Shown piece by piece: positions 31,012 to 40,313 of a DNA stretch of 64,000 nt. Source of the stretch: Aliivibrio sp. 1S175 (lineage in GTDB: Bacteria; Pseudomonadota; Gammaproteobacteria; Enterobacterales; Vibrionaceae); NCBI RefSeq assembly GCF_001690985.1, contig NZ_MAJS01000079.1:310001-374000 (forward strand). The letters run 5' to 3'. Numbering within the stretch: position 1 is the first letter of the stretch; each line of letters opens with the position of its first letter. Made by a program: the position numbers and the translations under genes. The notes below the pieces were generated by a model. That model was not told the DNA's origin and did not search any database. It saw only the letters and a list, made by a program, of their open reading frames with translations.

Positions 31012-31977
31012 ATGAGTAAAAGCAATGCAGTAACTAAAAATGAAGAATTTGATTTAGACGTAGTTGATGATGCTGAGCTAACCAAAATTCAAGAAACGGA
31101 ATCTGAACGTCTTGAGGTTAGCAGTTCGCAGAAAGTAATGGATGCAACTCAACTTTACTTAGGTGAAATTGGATTTTCGCCACTCTTAACAGCAGAAGAA
31201 GAAGTTTACTTTAGTCGACTTGCCCTAAAAGGTGATATGGCAGCTCGTTCTCGAATGATTGAAAGTAACCTTCGATTAGTAGTAAAAATAGCTCGTCGTT
31301 ATAATCACCGTGGCCTTGCTTTATTAGATTTAGTTGAAGAGGGCAACCTTGGTTTAATCCGAGCAGTTGAAAAATTTGATCCAGAGAGAGGCTTCCGCTT
31401 TTCTACTTATGCAACCTGGTGGATACGTCAAACCATTGAACGTGCCATTATGAATCAAACTCGAACTATACGTTTGCCTATTCATGTCGTAAAAGAACTT
31501 AATGTTTATTTACGTGCCGCTCGTGAGCTTTCACAAAAGCTTGATCATGAACCGACACCTGAAGAAATTGCAGAGAAACTAGATAAACCAGTCAGTGACG
31601 TAAGTCGTATGCTGCGTTTAAATGAAAGAGTTGCTTCTGTAGATTCGATGGTTGCTGGTGAATCAGATAAAGCGTTATTAGATATTTTACCTGATACTAA
31701 AAATAGTGATCCTGAATCTGAAACACAAAAAAATGATATTAATGCTTCTTTGGTTGGTTGGCTTGGTCAACTAAACCCTAAGCAAAAAGAAGTTGTTGCT
31801 CGTCGTTTTGGTTTATTAGGATATGAAACGGCAACGTTAGAACAGGTAGGTAAAGAAATAGGGTTGACTCGTGAGCGTGTGAGACAAATTCAAGTTGAGG
31901 GGTTACGACGTTTAAGAGAGATCATGACCCAACAAGGTTTGAATATGGAAACTCTGTTTGCTGTTGAAGAGTATTAA
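31012..31977 (+). CDS. rpoS: RNA polymerase sigma factor RpoS
   Basis: RpoS is the general stress and stationary-phase sigma factor. The 321-residue protein has region 1.2, region 2 ([22 protein letters not shown] and [17 protein letters not shown]; conserved with RpoD), region 3 and the region 4 helix-turn-helix ([20 protein letters not shown]). In many relatives mutS lies next door. Here rpoS is instead followed by a strong bidirectional terminator and the convergent ynj genes. Confidence 0.98.
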   Translation: MSKSNAVTKNEEFDLDVVDDAELTKIQETESERLEVSSSQKVMDATQLYLGEIGFSPLLTAEEEVYFSRLALKGDMAARSRMIESNLRLVVKIARRYNHRGLALLDLVEEGNLGLIRAVEKFDPERGFRFSTYATWWIRQTIERAIMNQTRTIRLPIHVVKELNVYLRAARELSQKLDHEPTPEEIAEKLDKPVSDVSRMLRLNERVASVDSMVAGESDKALLDILPDTKNSDPESETQKNDINASLVGWLGQLNPKQKEVVARRFGLLGYETATLEQVGKEIGLTRERVRQIQVEGLRRLREIMTQQGLNMETLFAVEEY

Positions 31978-32016
31978 TCGCTAATTTATAGCTATAACTC
32001 AGTTTAATAAAAGAAT

Positions 32017-32056
32017 AAAAGCCCCAGTAAGTGAATTACTGGGGCTTTTTCTTTTT
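32017..32056. terminator. bidirectional terminator between rpoS and ynjF
   Basis: A 14-bp perfect stem (AAAAGCCCCAGTAA, 32017-32030 with 32037-32050) has A and T runs on its flanks, so it can end both convergent transcripts. Confidence 0.93.
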
Positions 32057-32058
32057 TA

Positions 32059-32694
32059 TTAGAGTTGGTGTTCATCCTGTTTTTCATTTTCTTTTAATGT
32101 ATGAAATCCTGACCAAATTCGATTAAACGTTGTAATCCAACATAGCGCTGAATAAATGTAAGCAATTAAAGTAAAATGCTCTGGAAATAAACAGAATAAA
32201 ATAAAGCAACCAATGGTCTCAGTACCTTCAGTTAAGCCACTCATGTAATAAAGAGATTTGTTTTTATACACGGGGTTATCAATGTTTCTTTTCCCCGCCA
32301 TGATAGCAAAAGCTAAGAAACTACTGCCTGTTCCAATAAAAGAGAAAATAATTAGAGCGCCAGCAATCGCATTTTGCTCTGGGTTTGCTAAAACAAATCC
32401 AAATGGAATTAGGGAGTAAAAAAGAAAATCTAAGCTGATATCTAGAAATCCCCCTGAATCAGTAATTCCAGTAATCCGAGCTAAAGCGCCATCTAAACCA
32501 TCACAAATTCGGTTTAATAAAATAAAGATCAGCGCAATATTATATTCTTGAAGTAATAATGCAGGAAAAGCTAAGCAGCCTAAAATAAAACCAAATAATG
32601 TTGTTTGGTTTGCGGTAACGCCCAGCTTATGCAATCCGGAAGCTGAGATGGATAACGGTTTTCGAATAACTTGAATACTGAATTTATCAAGCAT
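32059..32694 (-). CDS. ynjF: CDP-alcohol phosphatidyltransferase, YnjF-like
   Basis: This polytopic membrane enzyme of the CDP-alcohol phosphatidyltransferase family has the signature DGLDGALARITGITDSGGFLD (two acidic clusters around residues 65-85) and five to six membrane segments in 211 residues. It matches my memory of E. coli YnjF through segments such as GTGSSFLAFA and GLTEGTETI. The phospholipid made is unknown. It overlaps the end of the ynjD-like gene by eight bases and is the last gene of a three-gene minus-strand unit. Confidence 0.88.
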   Translation of the reverse strand: MLDKFSIQVIRKPLSISASGLHKLGVTANQTTLFGFILGCLAFPALLLQEYNIALIFILLNRICDGLDGALARITGITDSGGFLDISLDFLFYSLIPFGFVLANPEQNAIAGALIIFSFIGTGSSFLAFAIMAGKRNIDNPVYKNKSLYYMSGLTEGTETIGCFILFCLFPEHFTLIAYIYSALCWITTFNRIWSGFHTLKENEKQDEHQL

Positions 32695-33334
32695 GATTTA
32701 TCTCCATTGGCCAAAAGAATTGTTGGCTCTCCTTTGGAATATCGTCACTGTCATGAGTAACTAATAATGTAGGGATGTCCGCTTCCGCCAATTGCTCAAA
32801 TACCCAGTCTCGAAATTGGATACGTAGTGCTTTATCTAATTTACTGAAAGGCTCATCTAGCAAGGCAACATCGGGTTTTGCTAATAGCATTCTAACTAAG
32901 CTTATTCTTGCTCGTTGCCCACCTGAGAGTTGGTTTGGGAATGCATCAGATAATTGTTCTAATTGAACGTTTTTAAGTGCTTGCATTGCTTCTTTTTTTC
33001 TTTGTATGCCTTTGACTTTATTGGGTAAAGCAAATGCAAGGTTTTCCCAAATACATAAATGAGGAAACAGAAGATCTTCTTGAAATAATATCCCTACTTT
33101 TCGTTCGTGAGAAGGGGTTTTATTAACTCGCTTTCCATTAACCGTAATCTCACCTGAATAACTAAAATCACAACTTAAATGTCCAGCAATGACGTTTAAT
33201 AATGTAGATTTACCACAACCGCTTGGGCCCATAACACTAAGCACTTCTCCTTTATCGATAGAGAAAGAGTAATCCGTTAATAAAGGAACGCCATGATTAG
33301 TGAGAATGCTGAGATTTTTTATTGATAGGCTCAT
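32687..33334 (-). CDS. ynjD: ABC transporter ATP-binding protein, YnjD-like
   Basis: This is an ATPase subunit of an importer in the thiamine/iron/spermidine-type class. Walker A (MGPSGCGKST, about residues 36-45), the signature LSGGQRARISL and Walker B (VALLDEPFSKLD) are intact in 215 residues. Sequence around these motifs resembles E. coli YnjD strongly. ACAGGTA precedes the ATG. It lies between the permease and the phosphatidyltransferase. No substrate-binding protein is encoded beside it, so the substrate is unknown. Confidence 0.88.
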   Translation of the reverse strand: MSLSIKNLSILTNHGVPLLTDYSFSIDKGEVLSVMGPSGCGKSTLLNVIAGHLSCDFSYSGEITVNGKRVNKTPSHERKVGILFQEDLLFPHLCIWENLAFALPNKVKGIQRKKEAMQALKNVQLEQLSDAFPNQLSGGQRARISLVRMLLAKPDVALLDEPFSKLDKALRIQFRDWVFEQLAEADIPTLLVTHDSDDIPKESQQFFWPMEINHA

Positions 33335-33340
33335 TACCTG

Positions 33341-35008
33341 TCACATTCCTTGTTTTAGATTTAAATGAGAACGATGAGAGTAGAATCGTCCGATGAAGAT
33401 AGCCAAGCTAAAGAAGATGAACGGTAACAGCGCTTGCCATAATCCATACAGGGCTGTAATTCGACGGTCGAAACCACTAGAGAGGGCAACCGCTTCTGTC
33501 GTTAATGTGATAACTCTGCCTGCACCAAGCATTTGTGTTGGTAGGTATTGAGCCAAACTCACGCTGATGCCTATTGCCCATGCGTATAAAATAGCGGGAA
33601 GCAACAAAGGAAGTTTTATTTTTATCCAACAGTGCCATGGAGATTTACCAAGGCTTAATCCTGTTTGAATCAGACGTTGATCAAAACTGCGCCATGGCCC
33701 ATCTAAAGCAAGAAAAATATAAGGGAATGAAAAAAATACGTGCGCCCAAAGAACCCAAAACCAATATGACTCACTTGAAAAGTAAAGAGCACTTACTTGC
33801 AAACCAAATAATAAAGAGAGTTGAGGCACTAACATTGGAACGGCAATTAATAGCGGGGGGATATGCCAGCGATGTTTGATTTTAAATTCATGCCCAAGTA
33901 ATGAAAAGGCAAGCGCGATAGTCGCTGACACTGTGGCGATAATAACGCTGTCCATTATGACGGGCAGTAAGCTTGTCCACTCATTATCCCAAAAACGAAG
34001 AGTAAAAACGCTTGGCAATAGATCGGGGAAACGCCACCGTTGGGCAAAACTCCATAGCACCATGATGGGTAATGATAAAATAATTATGCCAGCAATCGTG
34101 ACGAAAAAAGATAAGCCAGGTAAGCGAAACCCCATTCGACCAGATATTTGCCAGTGGCGACAGTGTGTTGTTATTGCCCATTCTAATAAGCGGTGCAGTC
34201 CAATAAGTAATAAACATAGAAACAGAAGAATTATTGCCCCTGCCCCCGCTCTTGGTTGTAATTGAATGTCAGGATCGGTAAACCATTGCCATACTAAAAC
34301 AGCAAAGGTTGGTGGGTTGGTTGAGCCAATAATTAAGCTGACATCAACCACTGATACGCTATAAGCAATGATAGCCAATAAAGGAAAACGTGCCTTTTTT
34401 AGCCATTGTGGGAACACACATTTCCACCATATTTGATGGCGCTGATAGCCTAGACTAGCGGCTACCTTTGTTGTTTTATCTATATTGAGTTGTTGCATAA
34501 TAGGAATGCTCATTAAAAGAAGAAAAGGCACTTCTTTAATAATGAGCATTAAAATCAAACCGATATTGATTGAATCATTAATAATAATTGGAAAATTAAC
34601 GTTACCAATAGGATTAAGCAGTCTGGCAAGCATCCCTGTAGGAGAAAATAAAAAAGCAAAACCAATAGCGAAAGCGACATGAGGCATAGCAAGTAACGGG
34701 GAGAGTAAAAATTCTATTTTTTTCCAAACAGGAAGTTTCCACGTACTTTGTAAAATAATAAAAGTAAGTAAAGCGGTAATAAGAGTACTGATAAAAGCGC
34801 TACTTAGGGTTAAAAATAGAGAGTGCCAAACTCCGCTCCATTCAAAAACAGAAACGTAGCCCTCTAGAGACAGATTATGTAAACCAATAGGAGGCATATA
34901 GCTGAAAGAGGCGCTAAGTACGCCAACTATTCCGGGCAGAATAGGAAGGATGCATACAATAACAAGGAAAATATAAAAAAGAGGGAATATCATTGTCTTG
35001 TTATTCAT
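33341..35008 (-). CDS. ynjC: ABC transporter fused permease, YnjC-like
   Basis: The 555-residue protein holds two tandem importer-permease domains with about 12 membrane segments. Each half carries a coupling-loop motif, for example AASLGYQRHQIWWKCVFPQ in the first and SLGKSPWHCWIKIKLP in the second. This arrangement is typical of ThiP/FbpB/YnjC permeases. It is the first gene of a unit with the ynjD- and ynjF-like genes. The binding protein YnjB and the rhodanese YnjE that accompany these genes in E. coli are not in the flanking sequence. Confidence 0.87.
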   Translation of the reverse strand: MNNKTMIFPLFYIFLVIVCILPILPGIVGVLSASFSYMPPIGLHNLSLEGYVSVFEWSGVWHSLFLTLSSAFISTLITALLTFIILQSTWKLPVWKKIEFLLSPLLAMPHVAFAIGFAFLFSPTGMLARLLNPIGNVNFPIIINDSINIGLILMLIIKEVPFLLLMSIPIMQQLNIDKTTKVAASLGYQRHQIWWKCVFPQWLKKARFPLLAIIAYSVSVVDVSLIIGSTNPPTFAVLVWQWFTDPDIQLQPRAGAGAIILLFLCLLLIGLHRLLEWAITTHCRHWQISGRMGFRLPGLSFFVTIAGIIILSLPIMVLWSFAQRWRFPDLLPSVFTLRFWDNEWTSLLPVIMDSVIIATVSATIALAFSLLGHEFKIKHRWHIPPLLIAVPMLVPQLSLLFGLQVSALYFSSESYWFWVLWAHVFFSFPYIFLALDGPWRSFDQRLIQTGLSLGKSPWHCWIKIKLPLLLPAILYAWAIGISVSLAQYLPTQMLGAGRVITLTTEAVALSSGFDRRITALYGLWQALLPFIFFSLAIFIGRFYSHRSHLNLKQGM

Positions 35009-35126
35009 GCCTTAAGTAAAAATAAATAAACGATTCGACTAGGATTATAGGATTGTCCCATATCGTATTGATGATGTATTGAATAAGACTAAAAGTAAAC
35101 TAAATAGTTCATTTTTATCTGTGGCG

Positions 35127-35687
35127 TTAATGTTGATAATTGGATTTATTACCAATATCAAAATGAAGTGGCATTTTCCATTTCTGAATAGCTAAAAAAA
35201 GAAAAATAACGCCAGCGATGGTCAAACAAATTAATGAGATAACCCATTTTTCCATAGCAAGCATGAAGGTAGCAGCACATAACAGAAATGGAATAAATTT
35301 CAAACCTAACACCTTGAAACAAAATGATTCTTTTAATGCTATTCCTGAAAACGTAACAAAAAGAAAGCCAATAGCAATCCAAACTAAATGGCTACCAATG
35401 AGTAAACTTAATAGAACTAGGCCAATCCAAGCTGACCAAGTAATGACGATTCTTATTTTTTTATCATAAACATGTAAGTTAGCTGCGCTCATAGCAGAAG
35501 AGATCGCAAGAGTAATAAAGGCAAATTCTTTTAATGATCCATCAATTAAGATCAGTGACATATCGTTAGCGATAGTAAGGCTGCATAAAAAGAGTGAAAA
35601 AGAAAATAATGTAATACCTAAACGGTAAGTAATGACACTGACTTTATCTAGAGAGTCTAATGTCTCGACATGTTCTGTATTTGCCAT
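35127..35687 (-). CDS. integral membrane protein, possibly DUF2301 family
   Basis: The 186-residue product has five to six hydrophobic segments between about residues 20 and 170 and a polar N-terminal tail of roughly 18 residues. The segment ALKESFCFKVLGLKFIPF recalls DUF2301 membrane proteins, but this assignment is from memory and tentative. No catalytic motif is visible. It is transcribed in the same direction as the ynj genes, 118 bases upstream of them, and could be co-transcribed. Its role is unknown. Confidence 0.7.
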   Translation of the reverse strand: MANTEHVETLDSLDKVSVITYRLGITLFSFSLFLCSLTIANDMSLILIDGSLKEFAFITLAISSAMSAANLHVYDKKIRIVITWSAWIGLVLLSLLIGSHLVWIAIGFLFVTFSGIALKESFCFKVLGLKFIPFLLCAATFMLAMEKWVISLICLTIAGVIFLFLAIQKWKMPLHFDIGNKSNYQH

Positions 35688-35989
35688 GTTAAGGACCTAA
35701 TGTAGAGATTTCATTATTAACTTTAGCATGCTCAGTGAATGTTTATTGTGTGAATTTCGTTGAAAATGTTTAATTTTATCCCATTCATCAAGGTTTACTT
35801 TTCGTATTTGTAATTATTTGCTGTGAATGTTTTTCTAATAAGTAAAAATAGTAATTTTCATCACATAAAAGATGATTTTAAATCTGCGAGATGTATACTC
35901 CTTCCCCCAATACAAGCCGTCACATGGAACAGTGAATGACCCCAAGGACTCGGACCAGCTACTGTTAAACAGCTTGTAAAGGAACCCAA
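35688..35989 (+). promoter_or_regulatory. nupC upstream region
   Basis: About 300 bases without a gene separate the divergent membrane-protein gene from the leader ORF of nupC. A TGTGAATTTCGTTGAA half-site recalls a CRP box but is weak. The last 100 bases are less AT-rich and contain short inverted repeats (for example CTGT-TAA-ACAG near 35962), so they may form a structured 5' leader. I recognise no riboswitch class. Confidence 0.4.
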
Positions 35990-36109
35990 ATGAACATCTT
36001 TTTATCTAATGTTATTCCGTCTTCTTGGAGTAACTATTTTATACCTCTATCGTCATCTACTATGGCGAGTCCTTTCGTTTCTTCATATTTACCTCAATTT
36101 ATTAAATAG
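35990..36109 (+). CDS. 39-codon ORF upstream of and coupled to nupC
   Basis: An ATG preceded by a strong AAAGGAA ribosome-binding site opens a 39-codon frame, too short for most gene callers, that stops eight bases before the nupC ATG. The predicted peptide is rich in Ser, Pro and Phe with one Trp, is weakly hydrophobic, and has no recognised family. Its ribosome-binding site is better than that of nupC, which suggests translational coupling or leader-peptide control of the nucleoside transporter. It could also be a small membrane-active protein. Confidence 0.5.
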   Translation: MNIFLSNVIPSSWSNYFIPLSSSTMASPFVSSYLPQFIK

Positions 36110-36117
36110 GCATTATT

Positions 36118-37332
36118 ATGACCATTTTATTTAGCCTTATAGGCATGTGCGCGCTTATTTTTTGCGCGTGGGTATTTTCAGAGAAGCGTTCAGCTATCAA
36201 TTGGAAAACCGTCCTTAGAGCCCTTTTTTTACAACTTTCTTTCGCGGCTCTTGTTCTTTATTTTCCTTGGGGACAAATGGCGTTGGCATCGCTAAGTAGC
36301 GGGGTATCGAGTTTATTGGGTTTTGCGGATGAAGGCATTGCCTTTCTATTCGGTGATTTAGCTTCAACTGGTTTTATCTTCGCAATTCGTGTCCTACCAA
36401 TCATCATCTTCTTCAGTGCGTTAATCTCCGCTTTATATTATTTAGGTATCATGCAAAAAGTCATTGCTGTATTGGGCGGTGCAATCCAAAAATTCCTAGG
36501 TACTAGTAAAGTTGAGTCATTAGTTGCGACGGGTAATATCTTTTTATCTCAAGGTGAATCTCCTCTACTAATTCGTCCATTCTTACCTCAAATGACACGT
36601 TCAGAGCTCTTTGCTGTAATGGTCGGTGGTATGGCATCGGTAGCTGGTAGTGTTCTTGGTGGTTATGCTGGTCTAGGTGTTGAATTAAAATACTTAATTG
36701 CAGCAAGTTTTATGGCGGCACCTGGCAGTTTATTGATGGCTAAGATCTTAGTTCCTGAACAAGAAACTCCGGTTGACCAACATGAATTAGCCATTGATAA
36801 AAGTGAACAAAGTAACGTGATTGATGCGTTAGCAAGCGGCGCAATGAACGGTATGAAAATCGCAGTGGCGGTAGGTACAATGTTGATCGCGTTTGTGAGT
36901 GTGATAGCTATGCTAAACAGTGGTCTAGAAATGGTTGCTGAATGGTTTGGTTTTGCTGGCGTGACATTACAAACTGTTTTTGGTTACTTATTTGCACCAG
37001 TTGCTTGGATTATCGGTATTCCAAAATCTGAAATGGTAATGGCTGGTTCTTATATTGGTCAAAAAGTGGTATTGAACGAGTTTGTTGCGTTTATTGATTT
37101 TGTTCAGCATAAAGATCAATTGTCAGCATACAGCCAAGTTATTATTACTTTTGCATTGTGTGGTTTTGCGAACGTGAGTTCTATTGCGGTTCAACTCGGT
37201 TCAATTGGTATTATGGCACCAGAGCGTCGTGCAGAAGTGGCAAATATGGGTTTTAAAGCGGTACTAGGTGGTACGTTAGCAAACTTAATGAGTGCGTGTT
37301 TAGCGGGTCTGTTCTTTAGTTTATCACTGTAA
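36118..37332 (+). CDS. nupC: nucleoside transporter NupC (concentrative, CNT family)
   Basis: This 404-residue inner-membrane carrier belongs to the concentrative nucleoside transporter family, which takes up nucleosides with protons or sodium. Family motifs include GQGESPLLIRPFL-like FLSQGESPLLIRPFLPQMTR in the first half, and NEFVAFIDF and CGFANVSSIAVQLG in the second. Topology and length match NupC. The start overlaps no gene but lies eight bases after a small ORF, so expression may depend on that ORF. A bidirectional terminator follows. Confidence 0.95.
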   Translation: MTILFSLIGMCALIFCAWVFSEKRSAINWKTVLRALFLQLSFAALVLYFPWGQMALASLSSGVSSLLGFADEGIAFLFGDLASTGFIFAIRVLPIIIFFSALISALYYLGIMQKVIAVLGGAIQKFLGTSKVESLVATGNIFLSQGESPLLIRPFLPQMTRSELFAVMVGGMASVAGSVLGGYAGLGVELKYLIAASFMAAPGSLLMAKILVPEQETPVDQHELAIDKSEQSNVIDALASGAMNGMKIAVAVGTMLIAFVSVIAMLNSGLEMVAEWFGFAGVTLQTVFGYLFAPVAWIIGIPKSEMVMAGSYIGQKVVLNEFVAFIDFVQHKDQLSAYSQVIITFALCGFANVSSIAVQLGSIGIMAPERRAEVANMGFKAVLGGTLANLMSACLAGLFFSLSL

Positions 37333-37345
37333 GATAATTAAATAT

Positions 37346-37392
37346 AAAAAGCCCGTGATGCTTGTTTTATTAACAGTGCACACGGGCTTTTT
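37346..37392. terminator. bidirectional terminator between nupC and the dicarboxylate carrier
   Basis: A 12-bp stem (AAAAAGCCCGTG, 37346-37357 with 37381-37392) closes a 23-base loop and is bordered by A and T runs. It suits both convergent genes. Confidence 0.88.
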
Positions 37393-37429
37393 GTTATCTA
37401 TCATTTATTAATTGTGTTTAATTCCCACG

Positions 37430-38758
37430 TTAGCCAATGACAATTTGACCTAAGACGTAACCAAGCATACACGCAGAAATGACACCAATTAAGCCAACGG
37501 ACATAAATGAATGGTTAAAGTAGTATTTACCAATCTTTGTTGTACCTGAGCTATCAAAGTTAACCGTTGCAATGTCTGATGGGTAGTTTGGAATAAAGAA
37601 GTACCCATAAACAGCAGGCATTAAACCTATCACTAATGCAGGCTCTAAACCTAGAGCAAGACCAACAGGTAGCATCATACGAGCCGTTGCTGCTTGAGAG
37701 TTAACCACGACAGATACAATGAATAATGCTAAAGCAAATGTCCATGGGTGAAGCGTAACCATATCTACGATGCCAGCTCTAAATTGAGGCATAGCATATT
37801 GGAAGTAAGTATCAGACATCCAAGCGATACCAAAGATTGCAATCGCCGCAACCATTCCTGATTTGAATACCACACCATTAGGTACATCGCGAGGATCTGT
37901 TTTTGTTGCTAATAGAATCACACCACCAAACGCCAGCATCATCATCTGAATTACGACGGACATTTTGATTGGTGCACCGCCCTCTGTAATCGTTCTAACT
38001 TCAGGCCACATAGCGATGATAACGATAGATACAATCGCACCCAAAAAGATCAGTACCGCATTGCGCGCTTTAGTTGGCAGTTGTTCATCTAGAGAGGTTG
38101 ATGTTGTATTTAAGATTTTTTCACGCCAAACAGGATCTTTTAAACGAGCTTGGTATTCTTCATCATCATCTAATTCTTTACCACGACGTAAGCTGTAAAG
38201 AGCGAGCATTAGCGTACCAAATAACGTAGAAGGCACGGTTACCATCAAGATAGACATTAAGGTAATTGAAGCATCTATATCGACTAATTGTGCTAGATAA
38301 TAAACCACCGCGGCTGAAAGAGGTGAGGCAGTAATCGCAATTTGAGAAGCAACAGATGCCGCCGCCATTGGGCGCTCAGGACGAATGCCATTTTTTAAAG
38401 CAACATCACCAATGATTGGCATAATAGAATACACGGCATGGCCTGTACCTAGTAAGAATGTCATTGCATAAGTAACAAAAGGCGCAATGATAGTGACGCG
38501 TTTAGGATTCTTTCTTAAGATCCGCTCTGCCACTTGTAACATATATTTTAGGCCGCCAGCCGCTTCTAAAATAGAAGCACAAGTGACTACAGCTAAAATG
38601 ATTAACATTACGGTGACTGGTGGTGAGGTTGGCGGCATTTTGAAGATAAATACTTCAATAACTAAGCCAATCCCAGAGACTACCCCTAGACCTATTCCAC
38701 CAAATCGGGAACCGATATAAAGCACGAGTAACAAAAAGAGAAATTCAAAATACAACAT
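37430..38758 (-). CDS. dcuB: anaerobic C4-dicarboxylate transporter, DcuB type
   Basis: This Dcu-family carrier exchanges fumarate, malate or aspartate for succinate during anaerobic growth. The 442-residue protein has about 12 membrane segments and the motifs APFVTYAMTFLLGTGHAVYS and RPERPMAAASVASQIAI. These are closer to E. coli DcuB than DcuA in my comparison. The start at 38758 gives MLYFEFLF and has AGGTGG upstream; a longer frame from 38797 has none. A possible FNR site lies about 135 bases upstream, which fits anaerobic control. Confidence 0.9.
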   Translation of the reverse strand: MLYFEFLFLLLVLYIGSRFGGIGLGVVSGIGLVIEVFIFKMPPTSPPVTVMLIILAVVTCASILEAAGGLKYMLQVAERILRKNPKRVTIIAPFVTYAMTFLLGTGHAVYSIMPIIGDVALKNGIRPERPMAAASVASQIAITASPLSAAVVYYLAQLVDIDASITLMSILMVTVPSTLFGTLMLALYSLRRGKELDDDEEYQARLKDPVWREKILNTTSTSLDEQLPTKARNAVLIFLGAIVSIVIIAMWPEVRTITEGGAPIKMSVVIQMMMLAFGGVILLATKTDPRDVPNGVVFKSGMVAAIAIFGIAWMSDTYFQYAMPQFRAGIVDMVTLHPWTFALALFIVSVVVNSQAATARMMLPVGLALGLEPALVIGLMPAVYGYFFIPNYPSDIATVNFDSSGTTKIGKYYFNHSFMSVGLIGVISACMLGYVLGQIVIG

Positions 38759-38885
38759 AGAGCCACCTGCATAAATGCAATTTATAATTAAAATCAACTA
38801 CAGGCATTAATACCTTATATTTCATAGGGTTTTATTGAGCAAGTTCTCATTTGGTTTGTTGTTGGTTTTATAAATAGAGGATATG

Positions 38886-38899
38886 TTGATCTGAATTAA
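38886..38899 (-). promoter_or_regulatory. possible FNR box upstream of the dicarboxylate carrier
   Basis: TTGAT-N4-ATTAA (plus-strand reading) matches the FNR consensus TTGAT-N4-ATCAA at nine of ten positions. It lies about 135 bases upstream of the dcuB-type start. FNR activates dcuB in E. coli, so the context fits, but single matches of this kind also occur by chance in AT-rich DNA. Confidence 0.4.
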
Positions 38900-38979
38900 A
38901 TGAAAGGTCATTTTTTATAAAAAAACAAAAAAATGGGCGCTATCTATCAGAATTTTCTGGTTATTATATGCTGGGAATA

Positions 38980-39003
38980 GGTGTTAATCAGATGATTAAC
39001 ACC
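38980..39003 (-). terminator. perfect hairpin downstream of metA
   Basis: A 10-bp perfect inverted repeat (GGTGTTAATC/GATTAACACC) with a four-base loop lies nine bases past the metA stop. There is no real T-run on the minus strand, so it may stabilise the mRNA 3' end instead of terminating transcription. Confidence 0.5.
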
Positions 39004-39012
39004 TAATAAATA

Positions 39013-39951
39013 TTAATCTCGGGTAAAGTTTTGCTCTGAAAAATGGTCCAAGTCGTATGGTGTTTGTTGGTAAACACAGTAATTTAACCAATTAGAAAAC
39101 AACAAATGACCATGGCTACGCCATGTTGCTTTGGGTGGGATCTCAGGGTTGTCACCAGGGTAGTAATTGAGTGGTATTGTTGGTTCCATGCCTTCACCTA
39201 AATCACGAACGTACTCATGATGCAGAGTGAATGAATCATACTCAGGGTGGCCTGTGACAAACACATTTCGCTTATCTTTGGTTGAAGCAAGGTATACACC
39301 AGCTTGTTCAGATGTTGCTAGAATATCCAGATCAGTGTGTTCATTCAGGTAATCTGCAGAAAAATCAGCGTAACGAGAATGAGGTGCTAAAAATTCATCA
39401 TCAAAACCACGTAAAATAGGGTGGTGTTGGTCAAGATTATCATGCTTATATACCCCTGATAATTTCTCTTTACGGGTGCGTTTGGGTAAATCATAAAGCA
39501 GTTTTAGCCCTGCTTGAGCAGCCCAACAGACATATAAGCTAGAAGTAACATGGTCTTTTGCCCACGTCATGATGGTTTGTAGGTGATCCCAATAAATGAC
39601 ATCTTCAAACTGCACTAATCCCAGTGGAGCCCCCGTAATGATCAGTCCATCAAAATTTCGGTTTTTAATACCTTCAAATTGGCGATAAAAGGTATCTAAA
39701 TGCTCAGTTGGCGTATTTTTACTGGTGCGATTATCTATACGTAATAGCTCAACATCCACTTGTAATGGGCTATTTGATAGTAAGCGTAAAAATTGTGTTT
39801 CGGTTTCAATCTTCTTTGGCATCAAATTTAAAATGATCACTTTAAGAGGACGAATGGCTTGCGTGGTGGCGCGAGATTCTTGCATGATGAAAATGTTTTC
39901 TTCACGTAATACTTCGGCTGCTGGGAGTTGGTCTGGTATTTTTATTGGCAC
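39013..39951 (-). CDS. metA: homoserine O-succinyltransferase MetA
   Basis: MetA acylates homoserine at the start of methionine synthesis. The catalytic cysteine C142 lies in [10 protein letters not shown], and the GHPEYD motif with the catalytic His lies near residue 235. Gly at position 111 (GAPLGL) is the residue associated with succinyl-CoA rather than acetyl-CoA use. The start is GTG at 39951 with AAGGAT upstream. The 312-residue length is normal. No SAM riboswitch is recognisable upstream. Confidence 0.97.
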   Translation of the reverse strand: MPIKIPDQLPAAEVLREENIFIMQESRATTQAIRPLKVIILNLMPKKIETETQFLRLLSNSPLQVDVELLRIDNRTSKNTPTEHLDTFYRQFEGIKNRNFDGLIITGAPLGLVQFEDVIYWDHLQTIMTWAKDHVTSSLYVCWAAQAGLKLLYDLPKRTRKEKLSGVYKHDNLDQHHPILRGFDDEFLAPHSRYADFSADYLNEHTDLDILATSEQAGVYLASTKDKRNVFVTGHPEYDSFTLHHEYVRDLGEGMEPTIPLNYYPGDNPEIPPKATWRSHGHLLFSNWLNYCVYQQTPYDLDHFSEQNFTRD

Positions 39952-40313
39952 AACTTATCCTTAAGTTATTTCTTATTTGTAGCGTTCTATACGTCTATAC
40001 ACCTAAGCTACCTTATTATGAATAGTGTGTCGATAGTAGAAAGGGATCCTATATACCCTTTCGATATTTATTCACTTTATTATTTAATAGGTAATTGAAA
40101 AGCCAATCTGGGCTATTTGCTCGACTTTTTGTATTAATTCCTAGCCATTAAATCGTATTGCCAATATTTATGTAAAAATGTTTTACGTTTCAGCTATCTT
40201 GTTAGCCTTCAGAATATAGTTAGAATCAATGGCATACCAATAAGGTATTATCTATATATATCAACAACCTGTTGATTGAAAAGGTAACGTATTCCTCGAT
40301 GAGAATTATAGAA
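39952..40313. other. intergenic region between metA and the cupin gene
   Basis: This 360-base stretch must hold two divergent promoters. A perfect inverted repeat (GAAAGGG at 40039-40045 with CCCTTTC at 40056-40062, 10-base loop) stands out. I see no MetJ-box array that I could call with confidence and no gene. Confidence 0.45.

Noticed and set aside
33637-34265. Two plus-strand frames (80 and 129 codons) inside the ynjC-like gene
   Set aside because: Antisense to a well-supported 12-span permease; no start signals.
35880-35989. Possible purine riboswitch before nupC
   Set aside because: The conserved loop sequences of the purine aptamer are not present.
39952-40313. Possible SAM riboswitch or MetJ-box array before metA
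   Set aside because: No SAM-aptamer core and no tandem AGACGTCT-like boxes could be found by eye.
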